Assembly (NCBI RefSeq): GCF_028679125.1
Contig: NZ_JAJRCG010000007.1
Span: forward strand, 1-64,000
DNA length: 64,000 nt
Direction: 5' to 3'
Source: Methanoregula sp.
GTDB lineage: Archaea > Halobacteriota > Methanomicrobia > Methanomicrobiales > Methanospirillaceae
Positions 25,646 to 33,854 of the stretch are shown here, piece by piece. Both the position numbers and the translations under genes were made by a program. The notes beneath the pieces were generated by a model that searched no databases, was not told the origin of the DNA, and saw only the letters and a list, made by a program, of their open reading frames with translations. Within the stretch, counting starts at the first letter, position 1, and each line of letters begins with the position of its first letter.

Positions 25646-26809
25646 ATGATGGAAATTACCGAGGGCTCACACGCGGTCGCAGAGGCAGTCCGGCTCTGCC
25701 GCCCGCAGGTGGTCTCTGCCTACCCGATCACCCCCCAGACCCATATCGTCGAGGCGCTGGCGGATTTTGTCGCCAACGGCAAACTTGATGCCGATTACAT
25801 CAATGTGGAGAACGAATTCTCCGCACTATCTGCCTGTGTCGGTGCCAGTGCAGCGGGCTCACGAACCTACTCCGCCACAACCTCGCAGGGGCTTGCCCTC
25901 ATGTTCGAGGTCTGCTTCAACGCGGCCGGTATGCGCCTGCCGATCGTCATGTCCATCGCGAACCGTGCGCTGGGTGCGCCTCTCTCGATCTGGAACGACA
26001 TGCAGGACTCCATCTCGCTCCGTGATGCAGGCTGGCTCCAGTTCTATGCTGAAGACAACCAGGAAGCAACCGACCTCCACTACATCGCTTACCGCGTTGC
26101 CTAGGATAACAAGGTTCTCCTCCCCGCGTTCGTCTGCTTCGACGGGTTCATCCTCTCCCACACCTACGAACCGGTCGAGATGCTGACCCAGGCAGATGTT
26201 GACAAATACCTGCCAGCGTTCCATCCCCTCGAACGGCTGGATGCGGCCGACCCGATCAGTTTCGGCATGTATGCAACCCCCGAATACTATCTTGAGTTCC
26301 GGTACGAGCACGACAAGGCTCTCAAGGATGCAAAAAATGTCATCGCAAAGGCGGGCAAGGAGTTCGCAGCGCTCTTCGGCAGGGACTACAGTGCAATGGT
26401 CGAAGGGTATAAACTGGAAGATGCCGAGACCGTCATCGTCGGGATGGGATCGATCTGCGGCACGGTCAAGGATGCAATCGACGATATGCGGGCCGACGGG
26501 AAGAAAGTCGGGCTCCTGAGGATCCGTGTCTTCCGCCCGTTCCCCTCGGATGATGTAGCGAAGTTCATCAAGGGGGCAGCACAGGTAAAACGCATCGTTG
26601 TGCTGGACAAGAACATCTCGCTCGGGGCAAAAGGCGCAACTGCCCTTGAAGTGAAGGATGCCCTCTACGGCTCCACCATTCCCGTATGGAACTATATCCT
26701 CGGCCTTGGGGGAAGGGATGTGAGAAAGAAGGACATCAGGGAGATCGTTGCACTGGCCGAGAAGGGGAAGGGCGACCAGTTCTATGGCCTGCGAAAGGAG
26801 GTGCTCTGA
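25646..26809 (+). pseudogene. porA: Pyruvate:ferredoxin oxidoreductase alpha subunit, interrupted by in-frame TAG
   Basis: The alpha subunit binds pyruvate/CoA and contributes the N-terminal TPP-enzyme domain. The frame runs 388 codons, the normal full length, but codon 153 (26102-26104) is TAG. Before it the product reads [16 protein letters not shown] ... [10 protein letters not shown]; after it, in the same frame, DNKVLLPAFVCFDGFILSHTYE continues without loss of homology. Family members have an acidic residue at this point, so a single G-to-T change of GAG is the simplest origin. Nonsense mutation, sequencing error or readthrough are all possible. An internal ATG at 26180 could restart translation of a C-terminal piece. 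porB follows after 2 bases. Confidence 0.85.
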
Positions 26810-26811
26810 TC

Positions 26812-27720
26812 ATGGCAGAGAAATGCAAGGCCTGCGAGCTCTTCGATGCCGGCCACCGCGCCTGCGGGGGCTGCGGTGCGTCACTCGCAGCACGCCTCGT
26901 AACAAAGGCTGCCGGTCCGAATACCATCGTCGTCTCCGCGACCGGGTGCATGGAAGTCTTCTCCACGCCCTACCCGGAGACTGCGTGGAAGGTCCCGTGG
27001 ATCCACTCGCTCTTCGAGAACGCCTCTGCGGTGGCCTCGGGTATCGAGGCATCGCTGAAACGGCAGGGGCGCAAGGAGAAGATCGTCATCATGGCCGGTG
27101 ACGGGGCAACGTTCGATATCGGTATGATCTGTATCAGCGGCGCGTTCGAGCGCGGCCACGATTTCACCTATATCTGCTACGACAACGAGGCCTACATGAA
27201 CACCGGCATCCAGCGGTCCGGTGCAACGCCCTACGATGCGAGCACGACAACGAGCCCCGCGGGTTCACAGTCGTTTGGCAACAACCGGCCCAAGAAGGAC
27301 ATGCCCACGATCCTTGCCGCACACGGTGCCCCGTATGTGGCAACTGCATCCATTGCCTATCCGACGGACTTCATGCAGAAAGTCGAGAAAGCCATCAACA
27401 CCCCCGGGCCGTGCTATATCCAGGTCCATACACCCTGCTGCACAGGATGGGGATTCGAGGGCGAGCAGACCATTGCCATAGCAAAACTCGCCATAGAGAC
27501 CGGCCTCTGGCCGAACTTCGAGATGGTCGACGGCAAGGTGACCAAGGTCAAGAAGGTTGTCAGGAAACCGGTCACGGAATACTTAAAGACCCAGAAGCGG
27601 TTCCGCCACCTCTTCAAACCCAAACTGCAGGAAGCCGAGCTCGCCCACATCCAGGCAATAGCCGACCGGAACGCGGAAAAATACGGGCTCGATATCAAGC
27701 TCCCGCCCAAGAAGGAATAA
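26812..27720 (+). CDS. porB: Pyruvate:ferredoxin oxidoreductase, beta subunit
   Basis: The 302-residue catalytic subunit binds TPP and one [4Fe-4S] cluster. N-terminal CKAC ... CGGCGAS and a later CCTGWG supply cluster cysteines. The TPP-binding motif begins [10 protein letters not shown] and ends near DNEAYMNTG. The open frame extends upstream into porA, but [20 protein letters not shown] at 26812 is the conserved start, two bases after the porA stop. T-rich sequence at 27730-27740 likely ends the por transcript. The intact beta subunit argues that the operon is under selection. Confidence 0.95.
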   Translation: MAEKCKACELFDAGHRACGGCGASLAARLVTKAAGPNTIVVSATGCMEVFSTPYPETAWKVPWIHSLFENASAVASGIEASLKRQGRKEKIVIMAGDGATFDIGMICISGAFERGHDFTYICYDNEAYMNTGIQRSGATPYDASTTTSPAGSQSFGNNRPKKDMPTILAAHGAPYVATASIAYPTDFMQKVEKAINTPGPCYIQVHTPCCTGWGFEGEQTIAIAKLAIETGLWPNFEMVDGKVTKVKKVVRKPVTEYLKTQKRFRHLFKPKLQEAELAHIQAIADRNAEKYGLDIKLPPKKE

Positions 27721-27846
27721 GGTCATTCCCTCTTTTTTTAGTTTTTCAGATTAAACGGCCATGGAACCATTCAGGTCCGTTTCGGCAGATCTGACATGAG
27801 GCAATGAACAGGAATAGTTATTCTTGCTGCTTCGTCACTGCAATTC

Positions 27847-28581
27847 TCATGAAGGAGAACCTGCCCCGTATGCCAGTACAACCGTGATATTATCCTCGCT
27901 TCCGGCAGACAATGCCTCTGCTGCCAGGTCCCTGCATGACTTCTCAATGTTCTCTCCATTCGCCCGAACGATCTCGCAGATCCGTTCTTTCCGGACATAG
28001 TCATGCATACCATCGGACGATAACAAAAGGAACGTATCCCGGAGATTCACTTCGTAAAAATCGGGTTTGACATCGCCATCCGGATCGCCGAGCGCCTGAC
28101 TGAGGACATGCGATAAGGGATGCTGCCAGGCCTCGTCCGGAGTAATCTTCCCCAGTTCCACGAGGTCATTCACTACCGAATGGTCTTTTGTGGTGATTAC
28201 CTCATCCTGCGAAATGATGTGGGCCCGGCTGTCGCCGACGTTTATGATCGTGCAATGCAGGTCATCGCCAACACACGCGGCGATCAGGGTGGTTGCCATC
28301 CCCTGTTTTTCGGGAGATTTTTCAGCCTGCGCGAGGATTTGTTCATCCGCGTCGGAAACCGCATCCCGTAATATCGTTGTGAAATCGCCATCATAAAATT
28401 TCACGGCGTTTTTCAGACATGCGATAGCGATGCTGCTTGCAACCTCCCCACAGGCATTACCTCCCAGTCCGTCTGCTACAGCGAAAACAAAGCAATCACC
28501 GATCCTTTCGGCGCAACACGAGTCTTCGTTATTGTCACGTAATCCTTTTTCCGATACGGTAAAGAAAGACACGCGGGACAT
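27847..28581 (-). CDS. PP2C-family serine/threonine protein phosphatase
   Basis: A 244-residue metal-dependent phosphatase. All core PP2C motifs are present: RDNNEDSC (metal Asp), VADGLGGN (second metal Asp), INVGDSRAHI, LLSSDGMHDYV and SEDNITVVLA. No membrane or sensory domain is attached. The ATG at 28581 (MSRVSFFTVSEKG) is preferred over the longer frame from 28662, because conserved sequence begins there. No kinase gene is adjacent, so its substrate is unknown. It is transcribed divergently from the tRNA gene. Confidence 0.9.
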   Translation of the reverse strand: MSRVSFFTVSEKGLRDNNEDSCCAERIGDCFVFAVADGLGGNACGEVASSIAIACLKNAVKFYDGDFTTILRDAVSDADEQILAQAEKSPEKQGMATTLIAACVGDDLHCTIINVGDSRAHIISQDEVITTKDHSVVNDLVELGKITPDEAWQHPLSHVLSQALGDPDGDVKPDFYEVNLRDTFLLLSSDGMHDYVRKERICEIVRANGENIEKSCRDLAAEALSAGSEDNITVVLAYGAGSPS

Positions 28582-28699
28582 GGTATGAAAGGGAGATACG
28601 TGATTTGACAATTTATAGACCGCCCCGAGATGATGGGGCAGGGTCATTGTCAGGGAGGGCATGGAATGATCGCCCGTTTTTTTTAGACAAGGGCGACAA

Positions 28700-28709
28700 T
28701 GTTAATAAT
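28700..28709 (+). promoter_or_regulatory. Candidate TATA element for tRNA-Val
   Basis: TGTTAATAAT-like sequence at 28700-28709 is centred about 33 bases before the mature tRNA 5' end, the right distance for an archaeal tRNA promoter. Confidence 0.35.
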
Positions 28710-28737
28710 CCCAAAGGTCGACATTAGTAAGTTACCG

Positions 28738-28811
28738 GGGCCCGTGGTCTAGTCGGTTATGACGTCGCCCTTACACGGCGAAGATCGCCGGTTCGAATCC
28801 GGCCGAGCCCA
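28738..28811 (+). tRNA. tRNA-Val, anticodon TAC
   Basis: A complete 74-base cloverleaf without an intron and without encoded CCA. The acceptor arm is GGGCCCG / CGAGCCC with discriminator A, the anticodon stem TCGCC/GGCGA, the loop CTTACAC with anticodon TAC at 28772-28774, and the T arm GCCGG TTCGAAT CCGGC. One acceptor pair is a C-A mismatch (28742 with 28806). The D arm contains AGTCGG. It stands alone between the PP2C and FKBP genes. Confidence 0.95.
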
Positions 28812-28813
28812 TC

Positions 28814-28829
28814 TTCTTTTTAAAAAAGA
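28814..28829. terminator. Bidirectional T/A terminator between tRNA-Val and FKBP gene
   Basis: CTTTTTAAAAAAG is an inverted repeat placed between the convergent tRNA and FKBP genes, giving a T-tract on both strands. Confidence 0.4.
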
Positions 28830-28837
28830 GTTGTTGA

Positions 28838-29404
28838 TCAGGAGTTCACGATCCCAACAAGGGTGATCGTGTAGGTCAGGTCTTTTCCCGCAAGCTCGTG
28901 ATTCTCGTCCCAGGTCACATTTGTCGCAGTGATATTGAGGATCTTCACGTGAGCAACCGCATTGTCGGTGGTCCGCGTGATCGAGTACCGCTCTCCGACA
29001 ACAGGATTAATATCGGCCGGCAGGGTCGAGCGGTTCACCGTGTGCACCAGCGAGGCATCGTACGAACCAAACGCTTTGGCCATGGGAATCTTCACGGTCT
29101 TTGTCGTGTTGACTGCCATACCGGTCACGGCATCATCCAGACCCTGGATCACGGCGCCCTTCCCAAGGGTGAAGACCATGGGCGTCTCATTGAGATTGGT
29201 GTAAAAAACCGTCCCGTCATCCAGTGAACCCGTGCAATAAATGGATACCGTTTGCCCGGTTCTGGCATAATACGGGTTGAAAAAATAAAATGCAATACCT
29301 GCTGCAACCACCATGACAGCGATGATGGCAATGGCGTACTGCTTTATCTTCTTCTGGTGGGCAGCAACCGCCTCTTTCCCCTTCACTTTCTCAGATTTCT
29401 TCAT
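28838..29404 (-). CDS. Membrane-anchored FKBP-type peptidyl-prolyl isomerase
   Basis: A 188-residue protein with a basic N-terminus (MKKSEKVKGKEA), one transmembrane helix (about 22-43) and an extracytoplasmic FKBP domain: GQTVSIYCTGSLDDGTVFYTN, FTLGKGAVIQGLDDAVTGM and a SlyD-like insert with KAFGSYD ... INPVVGERY. It would assist folding of secreted proteins on the outer face of the membrane, where many surface proteins encoded in this window end up. Lys-rich topology favours an N-in anchor over a cleaved signal. Confidence 0.88.
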   Translation of the reverse strand: MKKSEKVKGKEAVAAHQKKIKQYAIAIIAVMVVAAGIAFYFFNPYYARTGQTVSIYCTGSLDDGTVFYTNLNETPMVFTLGKGAVIQGLDDAVTGMAVNTTKTVKIPMAKAFGSYDASLVHTVNRSTLPADINPVVGERYSITRTTDNAVAHVKILNITATNVTWDENHELAGKDLTYTITLVGIVNS

Positions 29405-29571
29405 GATGTCGTCAGTACTTTGATCTCACAACCATTATACAATTGTCTCTCGCCTGCCCGGGACCCTCAGCATTCCCCGCCACTGAACCTGCATCAGACG
29501 ATATATCCCCGTCGCAGGTATCACAATTGCACGGTATTTATACCCGAAGAACGAATGTAGTGGTGTTCAAT

Positions 29572-30465
29572 ATGCCGGACGAAGTGAGAGTTGCAGAGGT
29601 TCAGGGAAGGAAGGTCCAGTGGGACCCGGCACAGATGCGCAAGATCCAGGAGCATCCCTGTTTTTCCGAGAAGGCATGCCACAATTTCGGGCGCTGTCAC
29701 ATCCCGGTTGCGCCGAAGTGCAACATCCAGTGCAACTACTGTATCCGTGACTTCGACTGCGTCAACGAGAGCCGGCCCGGTGTTACAACCCGTGTGCTCA
29801 ATCCCGACGAATCCATGGATATGGTCAAGAAAGTCGTGGAGAAGTACAATTACATCAAGGTCGTCGGCATTGCAGGCCCCGGCGACCCGCTGGCAAACGA
29901 GGAGACGTTCGAGACCCTGAAGCGGCTTCACGAACAGTATCCGAATGTCATCAAGTGCATCAGTACCAACGGCCTCCTGCTTCCCGATAAGATCGACCTC
30001 CTGCAGAAATACGATGTCGGGAACATCACCGTAACCCTTAACGCCATCGACCCGGCGATCGGCGCGAAGATCTACCAGTTCGTCGATTACAAAGGCAAGC
30101 GCTACGAAGGGCTTGAAGCGGCAAAACTCCTCCTCTCCCAGCAGATGAAAGGCATCGAAGAAGCGGTGAAGCGCAACATGATCGTCAAGATCAACACCGT
30201 TTATATCCCCGGCATCAATGAGGATCACATCCCGGCCATTGCAAAGAAGGTCGGCGAGATGGGTGTCTATACCTTCAACCTGATCCCGCTCATTGCCCAG
30301 TACAAGTTTGCCAATATTACCCCGCCCACTCCCGAGATGAAGCGAAAGATGCAGGACGAATGCGGGAAATACGTCAAGCAGATGCGGCACTGCCAGCGCT
30401 GCCGGGCCGATGCCATTGGTAAACTCGGCCACGATGTCCAGTCGTGCATGTATAACGAGAAATAA
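29572..30465 (+). CDS. nifB: Radical SAM protein NifB-like (nitrogenase cofactor biosynthesis)
   Basis: NifB builds the [8Fe-9S-C] precursor of the nitrogenase cofactor. The 297-residue product has the SAM cluster CNIQCNYC (Cys50, 54, 57), the preceding HPCFSEKACHNFGRCHIPV with extra cluster cysteines, DCVNESRPGV and the C-terminal CQRCRADAIGKLG typical of NifB. It is the short form without a NifX domain, as in methanogens. The frame is open upstream; MPDEVRVAEV at 29572 is chosen as start. No nifH, nifD or nifK lies nearby, so a nitrogenase elsewhere or another role is possible. Confidence 0.88.
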   Translation: MPDEVRVAEVQGRKVQWDPAQMRKIQEHPCFSEKACHNFGRCHIPVAPKCNIQCNYCIRDFDCVNESRPGVTTRVLNPDESMDMVKKVVEKYNYIKVVGIAGPGDPLANEETFETLKRLHEQYPNVIKCISTNGLLLPDKIDLLQKYDVGNITVTLNAIDPAIGAKIYQFVDYKGKRYEGLEAAKLLLSQQMKGIEEAVKRNMIVKINTVYIPGINEDHIPAIAKKVGEMGVYTFNLIPLIAQYKFANITPPTPEMKRKMQDECGKYVKQMRHCQRCRADAIGKLGHDVQSCMYNEK

Positions 30466-30579
30466 CAGTATTCACTCATTCTCCTTTTCAGAGAGGGTGC
30501 TTTTCTTCAATCATGGTTCCTGTACGTCCCGATCCGAAAAAAAGCCAAAAAGGAAAATGAGTGCCCAATTTCAAAAGGT

Positions 30580-31065
30580 TCAGCTCTTTATTATGGGGAG
30601 CACCCCGGATACCGGGTCTTGTGAGAGGCCTTGCGTGACAATCGCATTGAGCTCCCGGACAACCGGCTGGAGGGAATAGGGGATGACCGTATCTTCTGTC
30701 ATCACGGTCTTGTTCTGGTAGGAGATGCTGTACTGCAGAAAATCCGCGCCATTATAGGGGGAGGTGTAGTTCTCTTCCAGTGATGCAAATTCAGCCTGGC
30801 TGAAGATCCGGTGAATTCGTTCGATCTCCGACTGGTTTATCTGGAACTCACGGTTAACGGATTTCGTTGAGATGAGCGCAGCCCCGTTATCAAAGATCAC
30901 CAGCCGGTCGTCAACACCAGCGATGCCCCCGGTGCGCTGGTAGTCCAGCACCAGTGTCGGGGGTGGAGTTGTAACTACCACCGGTGTCTTTGTTCCAAGA
31001 CACCCTGAGGTGAGCACAACAATGACGATGGTGATAAGAACGCAGAGGATTATCCGGTTCCTTAT
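30580..31065 (-). CDS. Small lipoprotein, unknown function, apparent ATA start
   Basis: Function unknown. With a conventional start the frame begins at GTG 31017 (145 residues), but that would place the lipobox at the extreme N-terminus. Continuing upstream in frame adds RNRIILCVLITIVIVVL before TSGC, giving a perfect lipoprotein signal with Cys22 when the codon ATA at 31063-31065 is taken as the start; GGAGGGA lies at 31071-31077, five bases upstream. No ATG, GTG or TTG occurs between that site and GTG 31017. The mature protein begins CLGTKTPVVVTTPPP and has a compact alpha/beta domain of about 125 residues. It follows the next upstream gene closely (stop at 31101-31103). Confidence 0.65.
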   Translation of the reverse strand: MRNRIILCVLITIVIVVLTSGCLGTKTPVVVTTPPPTLVLDYQRTGGIAGVDDRLVIFDNGAALISTKSVNREFQINQSEIERIHRIFSQAEFASLEENYTSPYNGADFLQYSISYQNKTVMTEDTVIPYSLQPVVRELNAIVTQGLSQDPVSGVLPIIKS

Positions 31066-31100
31066 AGATATCCCTCCTTCACGGGAGATTCCGATGCGTC

Positions 31101-31430
31101 TCAGAGCTGGAGAACGTCCGACTTTGCCGTCTTCCCCGCGGTCTTCCGGTCGGGAAGGACGTCCTCAAGCGCGGCGATGAGACCGTCGACTTTCTCGTTG
31201 TTGAACGTTGTCCTGAACGCTGCCATCTCGGCGGCGTTCATGATCATGATGCCCTTCTTCTTCATGGGCAGGCCGTTTACACCGACCGGGTTGATATCGA
31301 TGGCAAGGGAGGGGGCGCGGTTTTTGGTTGCCGGAAGCCGGATGATGGAGACGCCTTTAACCGAGGTCTGCCTGCGTTCCCAGTCTGCCCCTTCTTCAAT
31401 AAATGTCCTGAGAGTATCTGTCAGTTCCAT
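31101..31430 (-). CDS. Conserved-looking small protein, unknown function
   Basis: Not recognised. The 109-residue soluble protein starts MELTDTLRTFIEEGADW and contains GVSIIRLPATKNRAPSLAID and KKKGIMIMNAAEMAAFRTTF; there is no signal peptide, cysteine cluster or membrane helix. The C-terminal helix (VDGLIAALEDVLPDRK) and Lys-rich end suggest a nucleic-acid or protein contact. The open frame continues far upstream, but ATG 31430 is the natural start. It is the first gene of a likely two-gene unit with the lipoprotein. Confidence 0.65.
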   Translation of the reverse strand: MELTDTLRTFIEEGADWERRQTSVKGVSIIRLPATKNRAPSLAIDINPVGVNGLPMKKKGIMIMNAAEMAAFRTTFNNEKVDGLIAALEDVLPDRKTAGKTAKSDVLQL

Positions 31431-31610
31431 ATGAAGAACTATTAATTTATATATTAAAATGCTATTCGTTCTTTCGCTGGCAGTCCTGCTCTTTTCCTGT
31501 GAGAATATTTGTGGACACGTAATCCATATCATCCGCTGTGCCGCAATCGGTGCATTAAAACACGACACATCCCAACATCTCTGTGCACAGTGCCAGACAG
31601 GAGTCACCAG

Positions 31611-32459
31611 ATGCCGGTCATTACTCTTCCATTGAGCCAGCCATTCTCTCTTGACCAGACGCTCGGGTGCGGACAGGTTTTCAGGTGGGACCGGGCTCCT
31701 GACGGGACATGGATGGGCATCGTGGACAGCCACATAATCCGGATTCGGCAGGAGGGGCAAAAACTCCGGTTCAGCGGCGCCCCCACGGACTTCATCCGCC
31801 ACTACTTCTCCCTTGATGTGGACCTGGCTCCCATCCTTGCCTCGATTGATAACGATCCCGTAATCCATACGGCAATCGCGCAGTGCCAAGGTCTCCGCCT
31901 CGTTCGGCAGCCGCCGTGGGAGTGCACAATCTCCTACATCTGCTCAACAAACTCCAACATCCCGACCATCCGACGCAGGATTGCATCCCTTGCGGAACAA
32001 TTCGGGCAGCCGGTTGAATCGGCAGGAGGGACCTTTTACACATTCCCCGAACCGTCATGTATCACCTGCAAAGGGCATGACGGGCTCACGGTCTGCCGGC
32101 TCGGGTACCGCCAGCCCTATGTCTACGGCACTTCCTGCACCGTCACCGATGTGGAGTGCTGGGAGGATACGATCCGCCGGCTCCCGCATGAGGATGCACG
32201 AAAGGAACTCATGAAACTTCACGGTATCGGCCCGAAAGCCGCTGACTGCATCCTCCTCTTCGCGTTCCAGAAGTATGAAGCGTTCCCCGTGGATGTCTGG
32301 ATCCGGCGAATCATGCAGGAGCACTACCTGCCGGAACTTGCCACCGGGGCACCGCTGACCACCCGGGAGTATGATACGATCCGTACCTTCGCACGCGAAC
32401 ACTTCGGAGGATACTGCGGGTGGGCGCAGGAGTACCTCTACGCAGGAAGACTGGTCTAA
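31611..32459 (+). CDS. ogg: 8-oxoguanine DNA glycosylase/AP lyase, OGG1 type
   Basis: A base-excision repair enzyme of 282 residues that removes oxidised guanine. The N-terminal OGG domain (FSLDQTLGCGQVFRWDR) is followed by the helix-hairpin-helix LMKLHGIGPKAADCILLF with catalytic Lys209 and the conserved Asp228 in FPVDVWIRR. The full three-domain OGG1 layout distinguishes it from the short archaeal AGOG. ATG 31611 is preferred because GGAG lies 8 bases upstream. The gene is monocistronic and convergent with the AdoHcy hydrolase gene. Confidence 0.9.
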   Translation: MPVITLPLSQPFSLDQTLGCGQVFRWDRAPDGTWMGIVDSHIIRIRQEGQKLRFSGAPTDFIRHYFSLDVDLAPILASIDNDPVIHTAIAQCQGLRLVRQPPWECTISYICSTNSNIPTIRRRIASLAEQFGQPVESAGGTFYTFPEPSCITCKGHDGLTVCRLGYRQPYVYGTSCTVTDVECWEDTIRRLPHEDARKELMKLHGIGPKAADCILLFAFQKYEAFPVDVWIRRIMQEHYLPELATGAPLTTREYDTIRTFAREHFGGYCGWAQEYLYAGRLV

Positions 32460-32476
32460 AAAAGTGAGCCGGGGAT

Positions 32477-33703
32477 TTACGTCCCGATATCCCAGCTGCA
32501 ACTGTATTTTTTCTGCTCTTTGCTCATCGAATCGATCGAGAGCCCGAGCGAACTGAGCTTCAGGTTCGCCACCTGCTCATCGATCTCGTTGGGCACGTCA
32601 TATACGCCGCCCTTCATCTTCTTCCCGTTCTTTGCGATATGAAGGGTGCAGAGCGCCTGGAGGCCGAAGCTTAAGTCCATGACTTCTATGGGGTGACCCA
32701 TGCCCTTGGGGGTAGCGAGGTTCACGAGCCGGCCTTCTGCAAGCACGTGGACGGCTTTTCCCTTGAGCATGAAGGTCTCGATGCCGTCACGCTGGATCAC
32801 TTTGTCGGCATTCTTCCGAAGCCAGTCGATGTCGATCTCGACATTGAAGTGACCTGCATTGGCAAGGATGGCACCGTTCTTCAGTTTCCTGAAGTGCTTT
32901 GCCGCAATGACACCAAGGTTACCGGTCGTGGTGACGAAGATGTCACCGATGGCTGCTGCATCCTCCATGGACATGACCATGAACCCGTCCATGTGCGCTT
33001 CAAGGGCACGGCGGGGATCGATCTCAGTGACTACGACTTTTGCACCAAGCCCGTGAGCCTTCCGTGCAAGCCCGCGGCCGCAGTAGCCGTAGCCGGCAAC
33101 GACGAAGTATTTCCCGGCGATGAGCGTGTTGGTCGTGATCATGAGGGACGAGAGAACACTCTCCCCGGTTCCATGGACATTATCGAAGAAGTGCTTCATG
33201 GGCGTGTCGTTGACAGCGACTACGGGGAACTCCAGCTTGCCCTCGGCAGCCATTGCCCTGAGGCGGTGGATACCGGTCGTGGTCTCCTCGCACCCGCCGA
33301 TGACCTTCTTGATCAGGTTGCGGCGCTTGGTGTGGATATAGTGAATCAGGTCCATCCCGTCATCGATGGTGATGACCGGCTTCGCATCCAGCACCTGGTC
33401 GATGGCCGCATAGTACTCGTCGACCGTGCAGGCACGTTTCGCATAGCAGTGAACGTTCTTCACCCGGCCAAGCGCCTCGGCAACATCATCCTGCGTGGAG
33501 AGCGGGTTGCAGCCGGTGATGTGCACCTCTGCGCCGCCCGCCGCGAGGGTTGAGACAAGGTTCGCGGTCTTGGCCTCGACATGGAGTGCCATACCGATGG
33601 TCATGCCTTCGAACGGTTTTTCCTTGACGAACTGTTTCTTTATGGCAGCCAGTACTGGCATGTACTGACCTGCCCATTCAATCTTCAGCTTTCCTGAGCT
33701 CAT
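32477..33703 (-). CDS. ahcY: Adenosylhomocysteinase family protein (S-adenosyl- or S-inosylhomocysteine hydrolase)
   Basis: This enzyme splits the product of SAM-dependent methylation into homocysteine and a nucleoside. The 408-residue protein shows ALHVEAKTANLVSTLAAGGAEV, DDGMDLIHYIHTKR, the active-site region GIHRLRAMAAEG/NDTPMKHFFDNVHGTGESV and the NAD-binding loop VVAGYGYCGRGLA. The C-terminus lacks the usual KxxxYR ending and reads KKYSCSWDIGT. In some methanogens the homologue prefers S-inosylhomocysteine; this cannot be decided here. The second ATG (33703) is chosen because GAGG lies 6 bases before it. Confidence 0.9.
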   Translation of the reverse strand: MSSGKLKIEWAGQYMPVLAAIKKQFVKEKPFEGMTIGMALHVEAKTANLVSTLAAGGAEVHITGCNPLSTQDDVAEALGRVKNVHCYAKRACTVDEYYAAIDQVLDAKPVITIDDGMDLIHYIHTKRRNLIKKVIGGCEETTTGIHRLRAMAAEGKLEFPVVAVNDTPMKHFFDNVHGTGESVLSSLMITTNTLIAGKYFVVAGYGYCGRGLARKAHGLGAKVVVTEIDPRRALEAHMDGFMVMSMEDAAAIGDIFVTTTGNLGVIAAKHFRKLKNGAILANAGHFNVEIDIDWLRKNADKVIQRDGIETFMLKGKAVHVLAEGRLVNLATPKGMGHPIEVMDLSFGLQALCTLHIAKNGKKMKGGVYDVPNEIDEQVANLKLSSLGLSIDSMSKEQKKYSCSWDIGT

Positions 33704-33760
33704 GGACATCCTCGAACGGGGGATAGCCGCTAAAATGCAGGCCTGCCCGGATTCTGACTA

Positions 33761-33774
33761 CCCTATAAATAGGG
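33761..33774. promoter_or_regulatory. Symmetric TATA element between ahcY and hisF
   Basis: CCCTATAAATAGGG is an almost perfect palindrome (6-bp arms around AA) in the 151-base divergent spacer, about 60 bases from the ahcY start and 80 bases from the hisF start. It could serve either or both directions. Confidence 0.5.
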
Positions 33775-33854
33775 TTGGCAGGGCTCATAAATCCGCGCTG
33801 CTGCCCGGGCACTTTGGAAATGTAGATAGTATCCGCCGACCAAGTCTGTAACCA

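Noticed and set aside
26102-26104. Pyrrolysine insertion in PorA
   Set aside because: Pyl is known mainly from methylamine methyltransferases in other orders, the position is not catalytic, and TAG is an ordinary stop for porD and the DUF1257 gene in this window. Kept only as a remote option in the finding.
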